Below are positions 1 to 10,098 of a stretch of 64,000 nt of DNA, piece by piece. The notes below the pieces were generated by a model, which was not told the origin of the DNA, made no database searches, and saw only the letters and a program-made list of their open reading frames with translations. Source of the stretch: Flagellimonas sp. MMG031 (lineage in GTDB: Bacteria > Bacteroidota > Bacteroidia > Flavobacteriales > Flavobacteriaceae). The DNA lies in assembly GCF_040112705.1 (NCBI RefSeq), contig NZ_CP157804.1, forward strand, positions 994,501 through 1,058,500, read 5' to 3'. Both the position numbers and the translations under genes were made by a program. Numbering within the stretch: the stretch's first letter is position 1; each line of letters begins with the position of its first letter.

Positions 1-1
1 T

Positions 2-796
2 ATTGTCGATAGGGGAAGAGGCTTTTTGCCCTCCGGTGATATAGTGACCGACCGCAGGAACATAGAAAATGGGGAAGTGACCTTTGAGAACGCATGGGGG
101 GTGTGTGATGAGGATATTTTTGAAAAAGTGCTCAAAGAGGCGGACCGATTCTCTTCGGAGGGAAAGCCATTTTTTAGCTTTATCATGACGACCTCTAACC
201 ATAAGCCTTATACCTATCCAGAAGGAAAAATAGATATTCCCTCTGGTACTGGCAGGAACGGAGCCGTGAAGTATACCGACTATGCCATAGGCAAGTTTTT
301 TAGAAATGCGAAGACCAAACCATGGTACAGGAATACGGTTTTCGTGATTATGGCCGACCACTGCGCGAGTAGTGCCGGTAAGTGGGAACTGGATGTGGCC
401 AATTATCGAATTCCCGCCATCTTGGTCAATTTTGATGGTCTGTCACAAAAAAAGATCAACACTCAGTGCTCCCAGATCGATGTTATGCCTACCGTTTTTT
501 CATTGCTGGGATGGGAATACAAGAACAATTTTTTTGGCAGAAACGTATTCGCCACGGATTCTTTGGAACAACGCGCTTTTATTGGCAATTATAGAAAGCT
601 AGGATTGTTAAAGCAGACCGACCTAATGGTCTTGGGAGATGGCAAGACAGCAAATCAATATCAATGGGATCCAGAAGAGAACAGTTTGATAAAGAGTCCC
701 CTGGACACATTGTTTTTGAATGAAGCCATTTCATATTACCAATTGGCCGATTTTCTATATAACCATGGCGGGCTGAACGCAAATCCGGGACAATGA
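2..796 (+). CDS. LTA synthase-like sulfatase/phosphoglycerol transferase, C-terminal part (partial at window edge)
   Basis: The reading frame is open to the left edge, so the real start lies outside the window. The protein belongs to the alkaline-phosphatase superfamily, in the branch with LTA synthase and membrane phosphoglycerol transferases, which act outside the cytoplasmic membrane. Visible signatures are NAWGVCDED, the TTSNHKPYTYPEG block, and the metal-binding Asp-His in MADHCASSAGK at about 350-385. The end of the catalytic fold is present (QIDVMPTVFSLLG, then FGRNVF). The stop overlaps the next gene by four bases (ATGA at 793-796), so the lipid kinase is translationally coupled, which suggests a shared lipid-headgroup or envelope role. 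The membrane helices expected at the N-terminus are off the window. The family call is firm; the substrate is unknown. Confidence 0.85.
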   Translation: MVDRGRGFLPSGDIVTDRRNIENGEVTFENAWGVCDEDIFEKVLKEADRFSSEGKPFFSFIMTTSNHKPYTYPEGKIDIPSGTGRNGAVKYTDYAIGKFFRNAKTKPWYRNTVFVIMADHCASSAGKWELDVANYRIPAILVNFDGLSQKKINTQCSQIDVMPTVFSLLGWEYKNNFFGRNVFATDSLEQRAFIGNYRKLGLLKQTDLMVLGDGKTANQYQWDPEENSLIKSPLDTLFLNEAISYYQLADFLYNHGGLNANPGQ

Positions 797-1680
797 CGGA
801 CATCCATTTTATAGTGAACCCCATTGCTGGTAAAGGAGGTCAGGTTTTGGATAAGGTTACCCTGTCCAAATATTTTGATCCCCAGTACTATCATATTACT
901 GTAAAAATCTCCAATTATGCTGGACATGCATCAAAATTGGCGGAAGAGTCGATTGGGCAAAGAGCTGAAATTTTGGTCGCCTGCGGAGGGGATGGGACCA
1001 TTAATGAGGTCGCTTCTTGTTTGGTGCAAACCAAGGTACTTTTAGGGATCATCCCAACAGGTTCTGGAAACGGACTTGCCGAAAGTCTTGGTATTCCCCG
1101 AAGGCTTCAAGAGGCGGCCGATATTATTAAGAAGGGAAGGACCAGTGTGATTGATGTGGCCTTGGTAAACGGAAAACCTTTTTTTTCCAATATGGGAATC
1201 GGGTTCGATGCAAAAGTGATTTCCAATTATAATAAAGCCAATGGCCGAAGGTTTTGGGCTTATTTAAAGGCGGTTTTTAAATCCATTAGAGAATTTAAAC
1301 CAGTCGAAAATATCAACGTGGAACTCAACGGGAAAACCTTTAGTGTAAATCCATTTATGTTTTTTGTTTCCAATTCCAAGGTTATGGGCTATGATATTTC
1401 CCTAACAAGAATGGCATCCATGGAAGATGGCTTGTTAGATGTGGTGGTCATAGAAAGCCTTGGTCGTGGGGAGATGCTTTTGGTGGGTCTTATGGTTCTT
1501 TTTAGATTGAATCAGTACCTTGATAAAATCCAATATTTCAAGGTAAAGGAAATTAAGCTGGCGTTTGAAGGAGGGCGTTGTGATCGTTTAATGCAGGCCG
1601 ATGGAGAATTACATCATTTAGAAAATAACGAGTTAACGGTATCAATTGTTGGAAAGGCATTGAAGGTACTTGTTCCGTAG
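793..1680 (+). CDS. Diacylglycerol kinase-family lipid kinase (DagK/YegS type)
   Basis: The protein has 295 residues, the usual length for soluble DagK/YegS-type lipid kinases, which phosphorylate diacylglycerol or related lipids at the membrane face. The nucleotide-binding loop GGDGTINE is at residues 65-72, the PTGSGNGLA motif at about 88-96, and the NMGIGFDAKV segment begins the C-terminal beta-sandwich domain. The N-terminal FIVNPIAGKG is also typical. It starts within the stop of the upstream sulfatase (ATGA), so the two form an operon. The gene ends in TAG, which shows that TAG is a working stop codon in this genome. The lipid substrate cannot be read from the sequence. Confidence 0.9.
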   Translation: MTDIHFIVNPIAGKGGQVLDKVTLSKYFDPQYYHITVKISNYAGHASKLAEESIGQRAEILVACGGDGTINEVASCLVQTKVLLGIIPTGSGNGLAESLGIPRRLQEAADIIKKGRTSVIDVALVNGKPFFSNMGIGFDAKVISNYNKANGRRFWAYLKAVFKSIREFKPVENINVELNGKTFSVNPFMFFVSNSKVMGYDISLTRMASMEDGLLDVVVIESLGRGEMLLVGLMVLFRLNQYLDKIQYFKVKEIKLAFEGGRCDRLMQADGELHHLENNELTVSIVGKALKVLVP

Positions 1681-1712
1681 TTTTTTACAAAGATATATCG
1701 GTTCCCCCAAAC

Positions 1713-2210
1713 TTAAGCGGCCATTAATTCCTTCTCCAGCGCAATAAAATGCGTAAGCTCCTTTTGGGAATCGTAAAGGGGCAATATTTGAATTTTGCAG
1801 AGATAAGGCTCGCCGTTCTTTCGGTGGTTGATTACGGAACCACTATACGTGTTGGTTGCCTTTAGTTGTTCCCTAATTTCGTTGGTAGTGCTTTTTGGGG
1901 TTTCCTTGCCCTGAAGAAAACTGGGCCGTTTGCCGATAGCGAAATGTTTGGTGTAACCGGTCATTTGCGTGAAACCATCGTTTACCCAAACAATGTGTTG
2001 CTTGGGGCAGGTTACCACCAGGGTGTCGTAGTTTTCCTCCAATATCAGGTTTTGGATATGGGATCCAAGATTTCCGTTAAGCACTTCCCGAAGATGTTTT
2101 AGGTCCTCCTCCTTTTTTAAGGTCTTCACCAATCGATGGTAAGCCTCCAAGTAGAAATCAAAACTCAGTAACGGGGAAATCGCCCTGTTAGCCGTAATCA
2201 ACATACTCAA
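1713..2210 (-). CDS. Single PAS-domain protein, LOV-like but without the photoactive cysteine
   Basis: The 165-residue protein has an N-terminal helical segment (about 1-60) and one PAS domain (about 60-160). It follows the LOV pattern: NDGFTQMTGY, then FLQG, then IREQL, then NHRKNGEPY. In photoactive LOV domains the flavin-binding loop reads GRNCRFLQ. Here the equivalent stretch is GKRPSFLQ, so the adduct-forming Cys is missing. There is no output domain, so it may work by partner binding. It converges on the lipid kinase, 32 bp away, and is divergent from nrdB. It may be a non-photochemical flavin or redox sensor, or simply a PAS_9 protein. The function is not known. Confidence 0.75.
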   Translation of the reverse strand: MSMLITANRAISPLLSFDFYLEAYHRLVKTLKKEEDLKHLREVLNGNLGSHIQNLILEENYDTLVVTCPKQHIVWVNDGFTQMTGYTKHFAIGKRPSFLQGKETPKSTTNEIREQLKATNTYSGSVINHRKNGEPYLCKIQILPLYDSQKELTHFIALEKELMAA

Positions 2211-2609
2211 AATGATTTACTTGGGTCAAAAATAAAAACATTATTGAATGCTGATGGACTTTCATCAAACATTTTTTGGTGAAGGGCCTATATGGTTTGA
2301 AAAACGATCGAGTGTTTCCGAAGGATGTTTCCGTCGTTAAAATGGGCCAATGTTCGGTGTTTACTGGGACGATGAACAAGCGACCTAAAAATTGTTAAAG
2401 AACTGTGAAAAAGTATTTGGAAAAAATCGGTTTTGACTTCAATTTTTCGGAGCCCTTGATTTACGTTTGTTCCCATGGTTTTTTATCGGTGAAAAACCTA
2501 AATGTTGATAAAAGTGTTAAGAACCTAATCGGGTCAACTTAAAATTTAAGTAAAGAAAATAGGAATTTTACAGTCAAGCTATTTTTTTCAACTCCAAACC
2601 GTTTTCTTC
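2211..2609. other. Intergenic region between the PAS protein and nrdB
   Basis: This 399-bp AT-rich stretch lies between divergent genes and must hold both promoters. I see no supported ORF. I found no clear NrdR-box pair and no -7 element convincing enough to place. Confidence 0.4.
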
Positions 2610-3884
2610 ATGCAGATTACTCAGATAACTAAAAGGGATTTTAGCACGCAAGATTTTGACTTGCACAAGATTACAAACGCAATCTTGAAGGCTATGACGG
2701 CCGTGGAACATGGCCAGATCAACGATGCGCAGACCATTGCCGACAACGTCAACCAAGTGTTGTTGGAACGTAAGAGAGAAGATGAACACTACGTACCCAC
2801 TGTGGAGGAAGTGCAGGACGTGGTGGAGAACGAACTTATGGACAGTGAGTTCCACGATGCGGCAAAAGCCTACATTATTTACAGGAACAAAAGGGCCCAG
2901 ATGCGTGAGTCGAATATCTTCGAAAAACGTATCAACCTAAAGCCCTATGAGTACCCGCAATTGTATGAATATGTACCTGCGATCAGACACTCGTATTGGA
3001 TCCATACGGAATTCAATTTTACCAGCGATATCCAGGATTTTAAATCGGGGTTGACGGATGTGGAGCGCAGCGCCATCAAAAATACGATGTTGGCCATTTC
3101 CCAAATCGAGGTGGCCGTTAAAAGTTTCTGGGGCGATATCTACCACAGAATGCCCAAACCAGAAATCGGATCTGTTGGAGCCACCTTCGCGGAGAGTGAG
3201 GTGCGCCACCACGATGCCTATTCACACCTTTTGGAGATTTTGGGATTGAACAAAGAGTTCGAAAACTTGAAGAAAAAGCCGGTAATCATGAAACGGGTGC
3301 AGTATTTGGAGACTGCGCTCAAAAATGCCAAAAGTGAGAACGATAGGGAGTATGCCGAATCCATCTTGTTGTTCTCCCTATTTATCGAGCACGTTTCCCT
3401 GTTTTCCCAGTTCTTGATCATTATGGCGTTCAACAAACACAAAAATGTGTTGAAGGGAATTTCCAATGTAGTGGAGGCCACATCCAAGGAAGAACAGATT
3501 CATGGCGATTTTGGAATCGATGTGATCAATATCATCAAAAAAGAACATCCAGAGTGGTTCGATGACGAGTACAAGGAAATGATCCAGGATATCTGTGAGA
3601 AGGCATTTGATGCGGAGAGCAAAATAGTGGACTGGATCTTTGAAGAGGGCGAATTGGATTTCTTGCCCAAAAACTTGGTGAATGAGTTCATCAAGAACAG
3701 ATTTAACAATTCGTTGGAGAGCATAGGAATCCCCAAAATATTCGACGTCGATCAAAAACTATTGGAACAGACTGAATGGTTCGACGACGAGATCATAGGA
3801 ACAAAACACGGAGACTTTTTTGTAAAAAGATCCATCAACTATAGCAAAAGAACACAAAGTATAACTAGCGACGACCTTTTTTAA
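2610..3884 (+). CDS. nrdB: Ribonucleotide reductase class I beta subunit with N-terminal ATP-cone
   Basis: This is the radical-generating subunit of class I ribonucleotide reductase, which makes deoxyribonucleotides with NrdA. It has 424 residues rather than about 320-375 because residues 1 to about 100 form an ATP-cone (KRDFSTQDFDLHKI through AYIIYRNKRAQMRE). Metal ligands are visible: E167 (by spacing), E197 and H200 in SEVRHH, E260 in FIEHVS, and E295 and H298 in EEQIH. Y204 lies four residues after H200, at the place of the radical tyrosine of E. coli. The C-terminus SITSDDLF is the likely NrdA-docking tail. An ATP-cone on NrdB is known from Leeuwenhoekiella blandensis, a flavobacterium with a dimanganese (subclass Id) enzyme, so this is probably the same type. 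nrdA follows after 2 bp. Confidence 0.93.
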   Translation: MQITQITKRDFSTQDFDLHKITNAILKAMTAVEHGQINDAQTIADNVNQVLLERKREDEHYVPTVEEVQDVVENELMDSEFHDAAKAYIIYRNKRAQMRESNIFEKRINLKPYEYPQLYEYVPAIRHSYWIHTEFNFTSDIQDFKSGLTDVERSAIKNTMLAISQIEVAVKSFWGDIYHRMPKPEIGSVGATFAESEVRHHDAYSHLLEILGLNKEFENLKKKPVIMKRVQYLETALKNAKSENDREYAESILLFSLFIEHVSLFSQFLIIMAFNKHKNVLKGISNVVEATSKEEQIHGDFGIDVINIIKKEHPEWFDDEYKEMIQDICEKAFDAESKIVDWIFEEGELDFLPKNLVNEFIKNRFNNSLESIGIPKIFDVDQKLLEQTEWFDDEIIGTKHGDFFVKRSINYSKRTQSITSDDLF

Positions 3885-3886
3885 TT

Positions 3887-5677
3887 ATGGAGAAGAGAAC
3901 ACAAATAACCCCGACCGCAGACCAAAAGCAGGACAATAAAACACAAGAGCTTGTAAACGCAAGGAAAGACACCTTGTCCAAGCTAAAGAACGAAGAAAGC
4001 AAAGGCTTTGAATGGTTGAACGAATACAGCCGAAAATTTCTGGCATCCGGATATTTGACCGAAGGGGTTTCCCCAGAGGAACGAATCCGAGAAATCGGGG
4101 ATAGAGCAGAGGAGATTTTGGGAATTCCGGGATACTCCGATAAGTTTTACGGCTATATGTCCGAAGGCTTTTTCTCTTTGGCCTCTCCAGTATGGTCCAA
4201 TTTTGGAAAAAAGCGCGGGTTGCCCATCAGTTGCTTTGGTTCCCATATCGATGATGACATGGGGAACATCCTGTATACCCAGTCGGAGGTAGGGATGATG
4301 TCCAAACTTGGAGGAGGAACTTCGGGTTATTTTGGAAAAATAAGGCATAGGGGAGCACCCGTTAAAAATAACGGTCAAGCCTCCGGTGCCGTGCATATTA
4401 TGCAGTTGTTCGAGTCCATGGTAGATGTAGTCAGCCAGGGGTCGGTTCGTCGCGGTCGTTTTTCTCCATACCTGCCCATTGACCATAAGGACATCATGGA
4501 GTTTTTGGAAATCGGAACCGAAGGGAACCCAATCCAACAATTGACCCATGGGGTTACCGTAACCAACCAATGGATGCAGGAAATGGTGGATGGAGACGCG
4601 GAAAAAAGAACCGTTTGGGCAAAAGTGTTGCAAAGAAGGGGAGAAATGGGATATCCTTATGTATTCTTCACTGACAACGCCAACGATGGTGCCGCCGATG
4701 TGTATAAGGACAAAAAGCACCGTATCCATGCAAGCAATCTATGTACCGAGATCATGTTGCCTTCCAGTGATGATTGGTCCTTCGTATGCGTACTTTCAAG
4801 CGTGAACTTACTGCACTACGATAAGTGGAAAAAGACCGATGCCGTTGAGACCATGGTACATTTCTTGGATGCCGTGATTACCGAATTTATTGAAAAATTG
4901 GAGGAATACAGGGATTCTTCGGATAGGGAAGACCAACAAACCTTCCTGTTTATGGAGCGTGCCTATAATTTTGCGAAGCAAAACCGTGCCTTGGGTCTAG
5001 GTGTATTGGGCTGGCACTCCTTGCTACAGTCCAAAAGATTGGCCTTTGATAGTCAGGAGGCTTACAACTTGAACAGTGAAATTTTTAGGGAAATCAAAGA
5101 GCGTTCCTACAAGGCATCAGAGCAGTTGGCAGAGCGTTTTGGCGAGCCCGATGTATTGAAAGGGTATGGAAGACGCAATGCTACCTTGAACGCTATTGCG
5201 CCTACCACTTCTTCCGCCTTTATTTTGGGACAGGTTTCACAAGGAATCGAGCCCATCTGGAGCAATTGTTACGTTAAGGATATTGCCAAAATCAAAGTGA
5301 CCATTAAGAACCCATACCTCATGGATCTTTTGGAAGAAAAGGGTCAAAATACCCCAGAAGTATGGAAGAGCATCCGTGATATGGATGGTTCCGTGCAGCA
5401 TTTGGATTTCTTGACCGAAGAGGAAAAGGCGGTCTTCAAAACCTATTCTGAGTTGGACCAATTGGACATCATTTACCAAGCGGCCAACAGACAGAATCAT
5501 ATCGATCAAGGGCAGTCGGTGAACATTATTGTACACCCCGATATGCCTACCAAGGAAATCAACAAAATCCACGTTACCGCATGGAAATTGGGATTGAAGT
5601 CCTTGTACTATCAGCACAGCATGAATGCCGCGCAAAAATTCAAACAAAAGAAAGACTGTGTGAGCTGCGAAGCATAA
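3887..5677 (+). CDS. nrdA: Ribonucleotide reductase class I alpha subunit lacking an ATP-cone
   Basis: This is the catalytic subunit that reduces ribonucleoside diphosphates. It is only 596 residues, against about 750 for E. coli NrdA, because the N-terminal ATP-cone is absent. The cone is carried by NrdB just upstream. Active-site residues are present: C116 (PISCFGS), the N284-C286-E288 triad in HASNLCTE, and C301 (CVLSSVN). The radical-transfer tyrosine pair is Y574-Y575 (SLYYQ), and the re-reduction cysteines are in the tail (C591 and C594, DCVSC). The first about 35 residues are polar and probably disordered. It is in an operon with nrdB and ends at a strong terminator. Overall activity control must therefore act through the small subunit. 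Confidence 0.95.
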   Translation: MEKRTQITPTADQKQDNKTQELVNARKDTLSKLKNEESKGFEWLNEYSRKFLASGYLTEGVSPEERIREIGDRAEEILGIPGYSDKFYGYMSEGFFSLASPVWSNFGKKRGLPISCFGSHIDDDMGNILYTQSEVGMMSKLGGGTSGYFGKIRHRGAPVKNNGQASGAVHIMQLFESMVDVVSQGSVRRGRFSPYLPIDHKDIMEFLEIGTEGNPIQQLTHGVTVTNQWMQEMVDGDAEKRTVWAKVLQRRGEMGYPYVFFTDNANDGAADVYKDKKHRIHASNLCTEIMLPSSDDWSFVCVLSSVNLLHYDKWKKTDAVETMVHFLDAVITEFIEKLEEYRDSSDREDQQTFLFMERAYNFAKQNRALGLGVLGWHSLLQSKRLAFDSQEAYNLNSEIFREIKERSYKASEQLAERFGEPDVLKGYGRRNATLNAIAPTTSSAFILGQVSQGIEPIWSNCYVKDIAKIKVTIKNPYLMDLLEEKGQNTPEVWKSIRDMDGSVQHLDFLTEEEKAVFKTYSELDQLDIIYQAANRQNHIDQGQSVNIIVHPDMPTKEINKIHVTAWKLGLKSLYYQHSMNAAQKFKQKKDCVSCEA

Positions 5678-5700
5678 CAATCCTATCAATTGAATACTTA

Positions 5701-5729
5701 AAAAGGGACCTGAAACAGGTCCCTTTTTC
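5701..5729 (+). terminator. Rho-independent terminator after nrdBA
   Basis: A perfect 12-bp stem (AAAAGGGACCTG / CAGGTCCCTTTT) with a three-base AAA loop is followed by T residues, 23 bp after the nrdA stop. Confidence 0.9.
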
Positions 5730-5951
5730 ATTTAAGGTCATCCATTTCGATTTCTTGTATCCGGAATCGCAGCCGTTTCAGCTTTCATCAAAAGGACAAA
5801 ATGCCACAACGAATAGCGTGTTTCTCTCTTCATTTATCGGTGATTTCACAACAAAAGCTACTTGCCCTACAACATAACTTCTCATTTTAGGCCAGTTCTT
5901 GATAAGTTTGGGTAAGCCTTGCCAGATAAGGAAAACCTCATCAACCCAGCT

Positions 5952-8900
5952 ATGATCAAACCTCAGTCACTGCCTGTCTTCAGGAACTTTTTTTGACAGT
6001 TTTCCTCCTGTTGGCTGTTTTTCATCAAGGATATGCTCAAGATTGTGCGGTGAACGCAGGTCCAGACCTTACCTTTGACCAAGCCACCTCCGTCTTTTTG
6101 AATGCAGACACGCCAGCTGTTGGTACGGGCACTTGGACACAGTTATCCGGCCCCACCTTGGTCACCTTTGCAGATGCCAATAATCCCAGCACCCAGGTTT
6201 TCAACATGGGCTTGGGCATCTATATTTTTGAATGGACCGTCTCCGATATAAGCTGTAATACCGCATCCGACACTGTGGGGATAACCATAGAGGGGGTTGA
6301 CCTTGAAATGGAAATGTTAGCCAGTAATACATTGCCCACCATTGGTGAAGTGGTCAACTTTACCATACATCTGAGCAATTTTGGAGATGTGGATGCCACC
6401 AATGTGACCATAGCCAATTTGGTGCCCAGTGGTTTTGACAATGTGACCGCCATAAATAATAGCGGAACCTTTAGTTTTTTAACTGATGAAGTCACTTGGA
6501 CGGGATTGACCGTTCCAGTGGGAAACAATACGGTTACTTTAAACTTTAATGCTACCGTACAGACCCCAACGGGGACGCTAGGTGAGTTCACTCACATCGC
6601 GGAAGTCGTTTTTGCCAATCAGTTGGATAGCGATAGTAGCCCCAATAACGATGATGGAGATCAAAGCGAAGATGATGAAGCCAATGTGACTGCAGCGCCT
6701 TTGCAGGCCGATCTTTCATTGACCAAATCGGTAGTGGGCGGTGATTTGTCCCCTTTTGTGGGGCAGCAGATTTCCTTTGAGATTTCGATTTCCAACGCTG
6801 GTCCACATGATGCAACGAATGTAAGGGTGGTAGACCAGTTGCTCTCCGGCTTCAATTTTGTTTCCTATGCAGCAACGACGGGAACTTACAGTCCCGTAAG
6901 CGGCTTTTGGGAGGTGGGAACCCTGCCCAACGGAGCTACGGAAACATTGACCATCGATGTGATGGTCAATCCCTCCGGCAATTACACCAACACTACCCAA
7001 GTCATCGCTTCCGATGCCTATGATATCGATTCCACTCCGTCCAATGGAGTGTCTTCAGAAGATGACCAGAGCGATGTAGTGGTCGCACCAGCGCCATTGA
7101 TAGACCTTTCACTCACCAAAACAATCGATAAATCGCCCCCATTGGTTAGCGAAAACGTCAGGTTCACCTTAACAGTGAGCAACGACGGCCCAAGTGATGC
7201 CACTTCGGTGGGGGTGACCGATTTGTTGCCTTCTGGCTACACTTATGTTTCTGACAATGGGGGTGGCGCTTACAACGACATTTCGGGTATTTGGAATGTC
7301 GGTACCGTTGCCAACGGAAGTTCGGCCAGTTTAAGCATATTGGCCACGGTCAATGCATCAGGAGATTACAATAACATAGCAGAAATTACCGCACATGATC
7401 AAAATGATGTGGATTCCAGCCCCAACAACAACATACCGGGCGAGGACGACCAAGACGGTGTTTCGGTAGTTCCAGAACCTTTGGTAGATATTTTCGTGAC
7501 CAAAACTGTGGATGAACTGATTCCCGAAGTAGGTCAGGAGATTGTGTTTACGGTCACTGTGGGCAACGATGGACCTAGTGATGCCACCAATGTGGTAGTG
7601 ACCGATATTTTGGCCTCCGGATATCAATTGGTAAATGCAGTTCCATCCACGGGAACCTATAATGCGACCAATGGTTCGTGGGTAGTGGGCAGTTTGCCCA
7701 ATGGCAGCTCTGAAACCTTGGCTATTACCGTGGACGTATTACAGATAGGAAATTATACCAATACGGCCGAATTGACCAATGTGGCGGAGAACGATGTGGA
7801 TTCCAGTCCAAATAATAACAATGAGGCGGAGGATGATCAGCAAACGGTGGAACCGATTGTGGTCCCCGTGGCAGATCTATTATTGCGGAAATCGGTCAAC
7901 CAACTGAGTCCATTTGTTGGTCAGGATGTCATTTTCACCATAAATATTACCAATTTGGGCCCGAGCGATGCCACTGGGGTTGAGGTCTTGGACCTATTGC
8001 CGGATGGATATACCTATGTTTCCCATGGCACCACGGCTGGTTTGTATAGCGCAACCTCGGGAATGTGGACACTCAACGGGACTATCGCCGATGGAAGCAC
8101 AGAAACATTGACGATTGTCGCCTCGGTAAACAATACCGGAGATTATTTTAATGTGACCGAAGTTTTTGCTTCCGATCAATTCGACCCCAATTCAATACCG
8201 AACAATAACAACATCTTTGAAAATGATCAAGATAGTGCTGGCACCACACCAGTTCCATCAGCCGACCTGAATGTAGCGATAAGCGTGGACAATGCAGTTC
8301 CCGATGTGGCCACTCAAATCACCTTTACCACAACATTGACCAACGAGGGCCCGAGCGATGCGATTGGAGTGCAAGTGACTCAAATTGTACCAGATGGGCT
8401 CACCTATGTTTCTGACGATTCGGGAGGAGCATTTAACCCTTCTACCGGACTATGGAATCTTGGGGCGGTTCCTTTGGAATCCCAAGCAGAGTTGAACGTT
8501 GTGGTTGAAGTAAATCCAACAGGCGACTATGTTTTTGGGGCAGAAGTGACCAATGCCATCCTATTTGATGCAGATTCCACACCGGACAACGGAGTGCTGT
8601 CCGAGGACGATCAGGACGAATTGGCTATCACACCAAGGCATGTAACCGATGTGTCCGTATCGAAAGCGGTGAACAATTTGAATCCCGAGGTGGGTGATGA
8701 ACTCCTCTTTACAATTCAAGTACAAAACGATGGCCCCAATGATGCTTCAGGATTGATCATTGAAGACGAATTGGAAGATGGCTATCAATTTGTTTCAGCA
8801 GTAACCTCAGCAGGTGTCTACGATGAAATTGCAGGGTCTTGGGAATTACCTTTTCTGGCCAATGGAGCATTACAAACCTTGGAAATTCGGGCCATTGTAA

Positions 8901-10096
8901 AATCAACAGGCAACTATAAGAACACAGCAGAACTCATTGCATTGGATACGTATGATCCCGATTCCACACCCAACAACAACTTGGGTTCCGAGGATGATCA
9001 GGCAACGGTGGTTCCAGTTCCCGGTGGACTGGCCGATCTATCGCTGACCAAAACAGTGGATAACACGACACCCAATGTAGGGGAAGTGGTTCGTTTTGTG
9101 GTCAGCTTAACAAATAATGGTCCCTCCGATGCCAGAGATGTAGTGGTCATTGATATGTTGCCTTCAGGGTATACCTATCAATCCCATACCACAACGGCGG
9201 GTATTTACGATGCAACTTCGGGAATCTGGAACCTGAACAGAAGGGTCCTGAACCAGGATACGGAAAGTTTGGAAGTTTTAGCGATGGTCAATCCGCCAAC
9301 AGGGTCGGAAGATGAGTATCGCAATGAGGCCTTTGTATCATCAAGTTTATATCCCGACCCCGATAGCAATCCATCCACTGCTATGGATGAGGATGATTTT
9401 ATGGACGGTGTTGTGGATGACGACGAAGCAACTGCTTCTGTTGCACCACAGACCACCGATTTGGCCATCACAAAATCTGTGGATAATCCAGAGCCAAATA
9501 TTGGGGATGAGGTGACTTTTGAAATCACTGTGACCAATTTAGGTGTTGATGATGCAACGCAGATTGGGGTACAGGAGGAATTGCCCTTGGGGTATCAATT
9601 TGTGAGTGCACAGACTTCAACGGGAACGTATGATGCCGATGCTTCCTTTTGGGAAATCGAGTGCTTGCCCGTATCCGGAACCGCCACGCTATTGTTAACC
9701 GTTGAGGTTATGGATGTTGAGGACTATCAAAACATTGTGAACATCGCCTATGTGGATCAATGGGATATCAATGAGGACAATAATAGGGCAGAAGCGTCAG
9801 TTGCTCCTAGTTGTTTGGTCGTCTACAACGAGTTCTCTCCCAATGGCGATGGTGTGAACGACTTTTTTAAGATTGATTGTATTTCCCGTTACCCCAATAA
9901 CTCATTGCAGATTTATAATCGGTGGGGGAATATTGTCTATCAAACAAGATCCTATAAAAATGATTGGGACGGAACGCCAAATGGTCGCGCCATGGTCCAG
10001 CCCGAAGACCAACTTCCTGTGGGTACCTACTATTATATTTTGGATTTGGGCGACGGGTCGGAACCACGAACGGATTGGTTGTATTTAAACAGATAA
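5952..10096 (+). CDS. Giant DUF11-repeat surface protein with T9SS type B (CHU_C) sorting domain; frame broken at a T7 tract in the signal peptide
   Basis: The open frame runs from a TTG at 5993, but the natural start is the ATG at 5952: MIKPQSLPVFRNFF reads into TGA at 5994. Adding one T to the T7 run at 5988-5994 joins it in frame to LTVFLLLAVFHQGYAQ, a complete signal peptide, giving about 1381 residues. The mature protein has an Ig/PKD-like domain (to about residue 100, counted from 5993), then nine DUF11 repeats of about 130 residues starting near 103, 238, 369, 496, 626, 756, 885, 1013 and 1155, many with Asp-rich PDSTPNN and SEDDQ calcium-type loops. From about 1282 lies the gliding-motility-associated C-terminal domain (NEFSPNGDGVND, YNRWGN, PVGTYYY). 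It is probably secreted by T9SS and anchored at the surface as an adhesin. The PorP/SprF partner follows after 2 bp. Confidence 0.88.
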
Positions 10097-10098
10097 GC

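Noticed and set aside
2211..2609. NrdR box or dATP-linked riboswitch before nrdB
   Set aside because: I found no paired NrdR-type 16-mers and no conserved fold.
5985..5996. Programmed -1 ribosomal frameshifting in the DUF11 gene
   Set aside because: The T7 run resembles a slippery site, but the codon before it (AAC C...) does not allow clean re-pairing of both tRNAs, and no downstream stem or pseudoknot is evident. A homopolymer indel is simpler.
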